Source: an uncultured Eubacteriales bacterium (GTDB taxonomy: Bacteria; Bacillota; Clostridia; Oscillospirales; Acutalibacteraceae). Taken from it: a stretch of DNA of 10,896 nucleotides. The first letter of the stretch is position 1. Every line of letters starts with the position of its first letter. Where the stretch lies: the NCBI GenBank assembly GCA_910580045.1, contig CAJTXF010000078.1:1-10896 (forward strand), in the 5' to 3' direction. The notes beneath the pieces were generated by a model. The model was not told the origin of the DNA. It did no database searches and saw only the letters and a list, made by a program, of their open reading frames with translations. Shown in pieces: positions 6,096-10,896 of the stretch. The translations under genes and the position numbers were made by a program.

Positions 6096-7565
6096 ATGAG
6101 AGCAAAATATCCAGTCCTGCTGTGTGTGCTTGTCTTATTCTGCCTGAGCCTGACCAGCTGCTCTGCCAAAGGGAAGGGCGCCCCCCTGCGCATCTGCTTT
6201 GATGTGGGGAACGGCAATGACCAGTATAACGGCTCCAGCCAGACAGAGCAGGCAGTGAAAGACTTCCTCACTGACTATGACGTGTTCACCCAAAAGTACG
6301 GCTGGGCCCGCAGCCAGGATTTTGAGATTGAGATTATCCCCAGCGCCTCAAAATTCTCCACAGAGCGGGCCGCAACCCTCCAGCGCATCCGCACGGAAAT
6401 CATGACCGGCGGCGGGCCGGACGTGTTCGTGCTCAACTGCCAGGGCAGCTGCGTGGGCGGGGAACTGGACTGCTCGGAGCGCTTGGAGAGCAGCCGCCTG
6501 TTCCCCTACCCGGAGAAGGCCATCAACGGGGATGTGTTCCTGCCCCTGGACGAGTACATAGAAAGCGCGGAGATGGTGGACTGGTCCACCCAGCAGCCCC
6601 AGGTGCTGGACGGGGGCCGGAACCAGAAGGGGGAGCTGGTGGCAGTGCCCATGAGCTTCACTGTGCCAGTCAATGTGTACCGGGAGAAGGATTTGCCCGG
6701 CGGCGTGCCAAAGGGCGGCACCTGGGCCCAGGTCATGGCCGGTGAGGATTCCGCTTTGGCCCCCCAGGCCCTGTGGCTTTGGGAGCATATGTTTGCTGGG
6801 CCGCCAAACCTGCGGGCGCACACCTCGGGCCTGGCCTGCCTGTTCCCCCGGCTGGCGGATTTTGAGGCTGGCAGGGTCTGCTTCACAGAGGAGGAGCTGC
6901 TGGAGATTATCCAGGAGGACCTGGAAGCCTGCAGGCGGCTCCACCAGCCGGGCAAGAACCAGCTGGAAAACTACGCTGCCTTTGCGGACCCTGAAACGCT
7001 GCTGGATTCCAACATGGGGGCGATTTTCGGGGTGGCCCTCCGGCAGGGGGAGCCGGAGAACGCGGCCTATGTGCCCCTTGCCAACCTGGAGGGGGGCGTC
7101 ACGGCAGAGGTGACCCGCTACTGTGCCGTGAACCGGAACACCAGCCGCCCTCTGGACGCCTTCCATGTGGTGGAGTGCCTGATGGATGCGGCGTTCCAGA
7201 ACAACAGCACCATTGAGCGCATGGGGACCTGGACAGACGGCAAGATGCCAGTGGACATGAGGGTCTTCTCCCGGGAGTTTCCCATGCAATACGGGATGTC
7301 CATCCCGCCCCAGCACTTTGAGCAGTGGCGCAGGGTCTGCGAGAGCATCACTGACCTGCACTTCCCTTCCCCTTTGGAGAGCCAGCTGGAAGACATGATG
7401 TATGAAATCCAGACTGTCCTGGTGGATTCCCTGGAGCCGGAGCCGGACGCGTTCCGCTCCCCGCGGCAGCTGGACTTCTACAAGGGCGAAATCTCCCACA
7501 AGCAGCTCAAAGAAATTGTCCACCGGTACTATAAACGCATATGCAGGCTGGTTGACGAAGCCTAA
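6096..7565 (+). CDS. Extracellular solute-binding lipoprotein of a carbohydrate-type ABC importer (paralogue 3)
   Basis: This is a 489-residue solute-binding protein. A short basic N-terminus and a hydrophobic core end in the lipobox L19-T20-S21-C22, so the mature protein is probably a membrane-anchored lipoprotein on the outer face. RIRTEIMTGGGPDVF (98-111) is the family's conserved binding-lobe motif. FPYP (136-139), VFLPLDEYI (147-155), PQVLDGG and EGGVTAEVTRY...VNRNT (332-349) match the first paralogue. A Cys-containing stretch, C115-x3-C119 and C126, sits right after the conserved motif and is absent from paralogue 1, which has a different CACPRPSRGTK sequence there. The ATG has GAGGGGG at 6082-6087. 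Its TAA stop overlaps the ribosome binding site of the first permease, so it heads the permease operon and is the most likely cognate binding protein. The ligand is unknown. Confidence 0.9.
   Translation: MRAKYPVLLCVLVLFCLSLTSCSAKGKGAPLRICFDVGNGNDQYNGSSQTEQAVKDFLTDYDVFTQKYGWARSQDFEIEIIPSASKFSTERAATLQRIRTEIMTGGGPDVFVLNCQGSCVGGELDCSERLESSRLFPYPEKAINGDVFLPLDEYIESAEMVDWSTQQPQVLDGGRNQKGELVAVPMSFTVPVNVYREKDLPGGVPKGGTWAQVMAGEDSALAPQALWLWEHMFAGPPNLRAHTSGLACLFPRLADFEAGRVCFTEEELLEIIQEDLEACRRLHQPGKNQLENYAAFADPETLLDSNMGAIFGVALRQGEPENAAYVPLANLEGGVTAEVTRYCAVNRNTSRPLDAFHVVECLMDAAFQNNSTIERMGTWTDGKMPVDMRVFSREFPMQYGMSIPPQHFEQWRRVCESITDLHFPSPLESQLEDMMYEIQTVLVDSLEPEPDAFRSPRQLDFYKGEISHKQLKEIVHRYYKRICRLVDEA
7528..7563 (+). 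repeat. Direct repeat, copy 2 (end of paralogue 3)
   Basis: This is the partner of 6014-6049, with 34 of 36 bases identical, covering the codons for the shared C-terminus. Confidence 0.85.
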
Positions 7566-7577
7566 GGAGGTGGGACT

Positions 7578-8432
7578 GTGCGAAAAAAATCGTCCGGCTG
7601 CATTCTCATTGCGCCCCTGGTGCTGGGGTGCCTGGTATTCTATCTGGCGCCGTTCCTGCTGGTGCTGCGGTTCTCCTTCTCCGCGGGCAGCGGCAAATCC
7701 ATCCGGCTGGTGGGGCTGGAGAACTACCAGCGCATTTTGAGGAACGAGAGCTTCATGCTGGCCTTTGGCAACTCCCTGAGGTTTTTCGCCGTGGGCCTGC
7801 CCCTTATCATGGTCTTTGCATATCTCATTGCCCTGCTCATGCAGAAGCAGGCGGACCGGCATAAGCTGCTGAAATCCGTGTTCCTGTTCCCGTACATTAT
7901 GCCTGTGGCGGGTACTGTGCTGCTGGTGGATTTGCTCTTCTCTGAGGCGGGCCTGCTCAACAGCCTGCTGGGGGCCCTGGGCCTCCCTGCCGGGGATTGG
8001 CTGGCCGGGCCCTCTGCCTTCTGGGTGACCATTGGCCTGTATCTGTGGAAAAACGCGGGCTATGCAGTCATCCTGCTGCTGGCTGGGCTTATCACCATCC
8101 CCACAGAGCAGTACGAGTCCGCGGATTTGGACGGGGCCAACACCTGGCAGCGGTTCTTCTACATCACCACCCCCCAGATGTGGTACTCGGTATTCTTCGC
8201 CCTGGTGTTTTCGGTTATCAACGGCTTCAAGTGCTTCCGGGAGATTTTCCTCATTGGCGGCCAGGAGCCCGGGGACGAAATCTATATGCTCCAGCACTTT
8301 ATCAACAACAGCTTTGAGAGCATGAACTATGCCAGCCTGTCTGTCAGCTCCATTCTGCTGCTGGCGGTCATCCTCATTTTCTTCGGGCTCTTCTATGGGT
8401 TTGTAGAGCGAAAGGAGGCGTACCGGGCATGA
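7578..8432 (+). CDS. ABC importer permease, MalF/UgpA type
   Basis: This 284-residue inner-membrane subunit forms half of the substrate channel of a carbohydrate-uptake-1-type ABC importer. Six hydrophobic segments are visible at about 8-32, 64-89, 100-121, 147-174, 201-220 and 254-276. Between the fourth and fifth lies the cytoplasmic coupling (EAA) loop, YESADLDGANTWQRFFYITTPQ (179-200), with the conserved A-x-x-D-G-A core that docks on the ATPase. The GTG start follows a strong AAGGAGG (7564-7570) at seven bases; no in-frame ATG upstream is plausible because the previous gene ends at 7565. The gene overlaps the next one by four bases (ATGA). MalF itself is longer; this is the compact form usual in Firmicutes. 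Substrate cannot be inferred. Confidence 0.95.
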   Translation: MRKKSSGCILIAPLVLGCLVFYLAPFLLVLRFSFSAGSGKSIRLVGLENYQRILRNESFMLAFGNSLRFFAVGLPLIMVFAYLIALLMQKQADRHKLLKSVFLFPYIMPVAGTVLLVDLLFSEAGLLNSLLGALGLPAGDWLAGPSAFWVTIGLYLWKNAGYAVILLLAGLITIPTEQYESADLDGANTWQRFFYITTPQMWYSVFFALVFSVINGFKCFREIFLIGGQEPGDEIYMLQHFINNSFESMNYASLSVSSILLLAVILIFFGLFYGFVERKEAYRA

Positions 8433-9208
8433 GAGAAAAAACAGCATTCCGCCGGGTAAGCGGGGGCTTTGCCGCCCTGCTCAGCGTGATATTCCTGGCC
8501 CCTTTCTGCTATGTGCTCCTGTCCAGCTTCTGGAGCCAGGGGAAGGTCAGCTTCCTGCCCTATTATGACGTGCTCTGGGGCCAGTCCCAGTATATGCTCC
8601 GGTTCTGGCGGAGCCTGGGGATATCCCTGTGCGTGGGGCTTGGCCAGCTGCTGGTATCCGTGCTGGCAGGGTTTGGGTTTGCCAAGTGCCGTTTCCCTGG
8701 GCGGAACGCCATCTTCTTTGGGCTGATGATTCTGATGGTGCTGCCCGTGCAGGTGACTTTGGTGCCCAACTACATTATGCTGGGCCAGCTGGGGCTGCTG
8801 GACAGCTATCCGGCACTGATTCTGCCCCTTATCTTCGCGCCCCTGGGGGCCTTCATCCTGCGGCAGAGCTTTGCCTCCATCCCGGACAGCATTATCGACG
8901 CGGCCATGCTGGACGGCTGCGGCATCCCGAGAACCCTTCTGTGGATTGCCATGCCCATGAACGTCAGCGGCCTGGTCTGCGCCTTTCTTCTGTCCTTCCT
9001 GGACGCCTGGAACATGGTGGAGCAGCCCATCGCCTATCTGCGGAATTTTGAGCGCTATCCCCTGTCAGTAGCCCTGGCCTATGTGCCCCCCACAAACATG
9101 GCCATCCATCTGGTGTGCTGCATTCTGGTGGTGCTGCCCTGCCTGTTCCTGTTCGCCTTTTTCAACCAGGAACTGGTGGAGGGCATCACCCTGGCGGAGG
9201 TGAAATAG
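8429..9208 (+). CDS. ABC importer permease, MalG/UgpE type
   Basis: This is the second channel subunit, 259 residues, which would heterodimerise with the preceding permease. Hydrophobic segments lie near 13-33, 65-87, 95-117, 124-146, 178-198 and 224-245. The EAA loop is IIDAAMLDGCGIPRTLLWIAMP (155-176), placed between segments four and five and matching the MalG/UgpE pattern. The PN-Y-ML-LGL-D-Y motif (113-127) is also typical of this subfamily. The ATG lies within the ATGA overlap with the first permease and has AAAGGAGG (8411-8418). The protein is slightly shorter than most MalG homologues (around 275-300 residues), mainly at the N-terminus. No nucleotide-binding subunit is encoded next to it, so a shared ATPase of the MsmX/UgpC kind must act from another locus. 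Confidence 0.95.
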   Translation: MREKTAFRRVSGGFAALLSVIFLAPFCYVLLSSFWSQGKVSFLPYYDVLWGQSQYMLRFWRSLGISLCVGLGQLLVSVLAGFGFAKCRFPGRNAIFFGLMILMVLPVQVTLVPNYIMLGQLGLLDSYPALILPLIFAPLGAFILRQSFASIPDSIIDAAMLDGCGIPRTLLWIAMPMNVSGLVCAFLLSFLDAWNMVEQPIAYLRNFERYPLSVALAYVPPTNMAIHLVCCILVVLPCLFLFAFFNQELVEGITLAEVK

Positions 9209-10318
9209 ATGAAACGATGGGTACTGTGGGTCTCGGTGCTGGCGGCCTGGTTCCTGGTGTTCAGCACCCTGTTCTCCCTGCGGGTAGAGCAGTGGATGGT
9301 GCCCTCTGTTATTGTGGCAGAGCCGCGGACAGAGGGATTCGACACAGTCCTGACCCTGGACTGCCTCTTTGACACAGAGGAGGGCCTGAGCCTGTTCGCC
9401 CCCTATGAGGGCGCGGCCTGGGAGGCGGGCACCCGGGTCCGTATCATAGAGCCCGCCTCCTACCAGCTGACCCAGGACAGGATTCAGTTTCGGGGCTCTC
9501 TGGCGGTTGCTTACGCCACCAAGCTCTCCCGCCCGGACGCGCTGGTGGATGTGATTGTGACCCCCAAGTGGGAGCCAGACACTTGGCTGGCCGTGGCCCG
9601 GGAAGATACCCTCCCAGAGTGGGGGGCCCTGGATAGGCGGGCCTCCATCCAGACGCGGACAGAGCAGGAGGCCCTGCTGGCCCTGGAAAAGGCCCCTGTG
9701 CCCTTTATGGAGAAGCGGGCCTGGGGCATGGCCCCCATCGCCAGGCAGGAGGACGATTTGAGCCCCTGGGCGGATGAAAGCGGAAATGTAGACAAAAAGG
9801 CTGTGGACTGGCTGGCAGTGGAGGCTGCCCGCCAAAAGCCGCCGCGGTTTTACAGCCTGAACGATTTGAGCCAGTGGACAGCCCAGATGCCCAAAATGGG
9901 CCTGGGGGCAGGGCTGGTTTTGGCATCCCTGGTGCTGTGGGGGTTCTCCTGGCCGCTGGCCAGGGACTGGCGGAAAAACTCCCGCCGCCTGGCAATCAGC
10001 GCCCTGCTGACCGTGGCCTCCCTGGGGGTGCTGGCCGGGCTGCTTTGGGCCATAGAGCTGCCCTCCTCCCTGCTGCCCAGCACCCACATTGTTGACTTCG
10101 GCCACTATACCCAAGAGTTCTCCGCCATCTTCCGCGCCCTGGAGCGCCTGGCCGCTGCCGGGGACGTTACGGCGGCGGATGCTGTTTCCCAAGCGAATAC
10201 CCGGCTTTGGCTGAGCCTGGCCTCAGCCGCGGCCCTGCCCCTGGCGGCAGCTGTCCTGGGCCTGGGGCAGGTGCTGCTGGGCTCCCGGAAAAACACCCAT
10301 AGCCAGGAACGGACTTGA
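9209..10318 (+). CDS. Membrane protein of unknown function, last gene of the ABC importer operon
   Basis: I do not recognise this 369-residue protein. An N-terminal hydrophobic segment (4-24) could be a membrane anchor or uncleaved signal. It is followed by about 200 mostly polar residues that would lie outside the cell, then three more hydrophobic segments (about 231-250, 262-281 and 333-357) with a stretch of roughly 50 residues between the last two. The exposed domain includes AWEAGTRVRIIEPASYQLTQ (70-89), possibly beta-rich, and a charged part near 180-200. The ATG follows the previous TAG with no gap and is served by GGAGGT (9197-9202), so it is surely co-translated with the permeases. 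That context suggests an accessory role in uptake, substrate sensing or complex assembly, but this is inference. There is no nucleotide-binding motif, so it is not the missing ATPase. Confidence 0.8.
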   Translation: MKRWVLWVSVLAAWFLVFSTLFSLRVEQWMVPSVIVAEPRTEGFDTVLTLDCLFDTEEGLSLFAPYEGAAWEAGTRVRIIEPASYQLTQDRIQFRGSLAVAYATKLSRPDALVDVIVTPKWEPDTWLAVAREDTLPEWGALDRRASIQTRTEQEALLALEKAPVPFMEKRAWGMAPIARQEDDLSPWADESGNVDKKAVDWLAVEAARQKPPRFYSLNDLSQWTAQMPKMGLGAGLVLASLVLWGFSWPLARDWRKNSRRLAISALLTVASLGVLAGLLWAIELPSSLLPSTHIVDFGHYTQEFSAIFRALERLAAAGDVTAADAVSQANTRLWLSLASAAALPLAAAVLGLGQVLLGSRKNTHSQERT

Positions 10319-10476
10319 AGAAATATTTGCCGCTGGACAGCTTCCGGGGGATTTGGCGCTGTACCGAATCCCAGTCCTGGATTCGCTGTTTCAGCGGCCA
10401 CACTGCCTGCCCTTGGTTTTCATAGGGGGAATCTGTATCCAGCGCCTGCCGGAATGAATATTTTTGAAAAAAAGGC
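10319..10476. other. Spacer after the ABC operon, with a weak hairpin
   Basis: No gene is supported here. CGAATCC (10365-10371) and GGATTCG (10379-10385) form a seven-pair stem with a seven-base loop, followed at once by a small CGCTG/CAGCG stem. Neither is followed by a T-run, so a terminator function for the upstream operon is only possible. Confidence 0.4.
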
Positions 10477-10505
10477 TTGCATTTTCCCGGCAGATGGTGT
10501 ATAAT
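10477..10505 (+). promoter_or_regulatory. Promoter of the tRNA-Val gene
   Basis: TTGCAT (10477-10482) and a perfect TATAAT (10500-10505) are 17 bp apart. The -10 box ends 12 bases before the mature tRNA 5' end, so the primary transcript would have only a very short leader. Confidence 0.8.
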
Positions 10506-10517
10506 CAGTTCTCGTAA

Positions 10518-10594
10518 GGGCGCTTAGCTCAGCTGGCTAGAGCACCTGCTTGACGTGCAGGGGGTCAGCGGTTCAAGTCCGTTAGCGCCCACCA
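10518..10594 (+). tRNA. tRNA-Val (anticodon GAC)
   Basis: A complete 77-base cloverleaf can be folded. The acceptor stem GGGCGCT pairs with AGCGCCC. The D arm is GCTC/GAGC. The anticodon arm is CCTGC-TTGACGT-GCAGG with anticodon GAC, reading valine GUC (and GUU) codons. The five-base variable loop is GGGTC and the T arm is AGCGG-TTCAAGT-CCGTT. The discriminator base is A and the terminal CCA is encoded in the gene. It has its own promoter and terminator, so it is a single-gene transcription unit. tRNA genes are common integration sites; the sequence beyond it changes character. Confidence 0.96.
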
Positions 10595-10596
10595 GT

Positions 10597-10637
10597 GAAA
10601 TCCCTAGGAATCATGTGGTTCCTGGGGATTTCCTTTT
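10597..10637 (+). terminator. Intrinsic terminator of the tRNA-Val gene
   Basis: GAAATCCCTAGGAA (10597-10610) pairs with TTCCTGGGGATTTC (10619-10632) over 14 positions with one T-G wobble and an eight-base loop, followed by CTTTTG. The T-run is short but the stem is strong and begins two bases after the tRNA CCA. Confidence 0.8.
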
Positions 10638-10680
10638 GTCCCGATTTGTTATGGTTTGAAGTGAATAAACCGCGAAAATT

Positions 10681-10719
10681 GGGGTTAAACTGAGGTTAAA
10701 ACCCCAGTTTGAGGTTAAA
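10681..10719 (+). repeat. Three GGTTAAA repeats with an embedded imperfect palindrome
   Basis: The nonamer G(G/A)GGTTAAA occurs at 10681-10689, 10692-10700 and 10711-10719, at start-to-start spacings of 11 and 19 bases. Overlapping it, AAACTGAGGTT (10687-10697) and AACCCCAGTTT (10700-10710) form an 11-pair palindrome with one mismatch. The position upstream of the antitoxin-like gene would suit an operator site, but no function is shown. Confidence 0.5.
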
Positions 10720-10721
10720 TA

Positions 10722-10756
10722 AGGAAGGCCCGGACGTTGCTGCGCCGGGCCTTCCT
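10722..10756. terminator. Strong GC-rich hairpin upstream of the antitoxin-like gene
   Basis: AGGAAGGCCCGG (10722-10733) and its exact complement (10745-10756) form a 12-bp stem with an 11-base loop. Rightward it is followed by CTATAAGG with no T-run. Read leftward, the stem is followed by TTATTTAACC, which is more terminator-like. It could stop leftward transcription or be a leader structure just before the AAGGAGG site at 10761-10767. Confidence 0.45.
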
Positions 10757-10773
10757 CTATAAGGAGGAGTAAT

Positions 10774-10848
10774 ATGAATCGTGTACTAGATGTTGCTCGT
10801 TATATTATAAATTACAGTAACGAGAAAAATTATGGAATTTCTAGATAG
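10774..10848 (+). pseudogene. Truncated Panacea/SocA (DUF4065) antitoxin-like gene, N-terminal fragment
   Basis: An excellent AAGGAGGAG site precedes an ATG at 10774. The first 23 codons read MNRVLDVARYIINYSNEKNY followed by GIS, which is the characteristic start of Panacea-domain proteins (type II antitoxins related to SocA and phage GepA proteins), where NLKLQKLLYF normally follows. Here the next codons are AGA TAG, so the frame stops after 24 residues instead of about 150 or more, and the family sequence is lost from about 10843 on in all frames I can see. The break looks like an insertion or deletion junction. The ribosome binding site and the start remain well preserved, suggesting a recent event. 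Recognition rests on a short stretch, so the family call is likely rather than certain. Confidence 0.7.
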
Positions 10849-10860
10849 TGTCTACATGAG

Positions 10861-10896
10861 TTAAGCACGAATAGCAGCCCAAATAGCGATACAACG
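10861..10896 (-). CDS. Possible 3' end of a leftward gene entering from the right edge
   Basis: On the minus strand, eleven codons from the window edge read RCIAIWAAIRA and then a TAA stop (10861-10863). It lies about 15 bases beyond the break in the antitoxin-like gene, as expected if the last codons of an insertion sequence's transposase point toward that junction. The stretch is too short to name a family or to prove coding. Confidence 0.25.
   Translation of the reverse strand, partial: RCIAIWAAIRA

Noticed and set aside
6348..8447. A 699-codon leftward open frame opposite the third binding protein and first permease
   Set aside because: It is an antisense shadow of GC-rich genes. It is low in complexity, rich in Gln, His and Pro, matches no family, and the rightward genes are unambiguous.
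9209..10318. The last gene of the importer operon as the missing ABC ATPase
   Set aside because: It has no Walker A, Walker B or LSGGQ motif and contains four hydrophobic segments.
10681..10719. The GGTTAAA repeats as a CRISPR array or replication iterons
   Set aside because: Only three short copies with unequal 11- and 19-base spacing are present, with no spacers, no cas genes and no replication gene nearby.

Overview
The window reads as chromosomal DNA from a GC-rich, Gram-positive-type Firmicute, most likely a gut clostridium of the Oscillospiraceae/Ruminococcaceae kind. The reasons are strong AAGGAGG-type ribosome binding sites, lipoprotein-anchored solute-binding proteins, a carbohydrate-type ABC importer with no ATPase gene of its own, and lepA close to hemW as in many Firmicutes. 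The lineage is an inference; no rRNA is present.

Region 1 (64-3743) is a compact rightward housekeeping operon: lepA (elongation factor 4), an endonuclease/exonuclease/phosphatase-fold hydrolase, and hemW (radical-SAM haem chaperone). The last two genes overlap by four bases.

Region 2 (3744-4221) is non-coding. It holds a 181-bp MITE-like element (3903-4083) with perfect 22-bp terminal inverted repeats that begin and end in TTAA. A probable promoter and a strong 14-bp stem-loop at the predicted 5' end of the next transcript follow it.

Region 3 (4222-10318) is an ABC-importer locus with three related solute-binding protein genes in a row. The first (4222-5562) is intact but clearly lower in GC than its surroundings. 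The second (5566-6060) is a decayed remnant that has lost its N-terminal part and an internal segment. The third (6096-7565) is intact, GC-rich, and followed without a break by two MalF/MalG-type permeases and a four-TM membrane protein of unknown function. A consensus-like promoter for the third gene overlaps the tail of the remnant. The arrangement suggests duplication, replacement and decay of binding proteins in front of one permease pair. The ATPase is presumably supplied from elsewhere, as is usual for MsmX-type shared ATPases.

Region 4 (10319-10896) holds a tRNA-Val(GAC) gene with its own promoter and terminator. The sequence then becomes AT-richer, with repeated GGTTAAA motifs, two hairpins, and the first 23 or so codons of a Panacea/SocA (DUF4065) antitoxin-like gene that breaks off abruptly. 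The end of a leftward reading frame enters from the right edge. This looks like the edge of a mobile or accessory segment beside a tRNA gene.

No CRISPR array, rRNA or obviously new enzymatic system is visible. The parts that most deserve a second look are the MITE, the rearranged binding-protein trio, the unknown membrane protein, and the broken antitoxin gene next to the tRNA.
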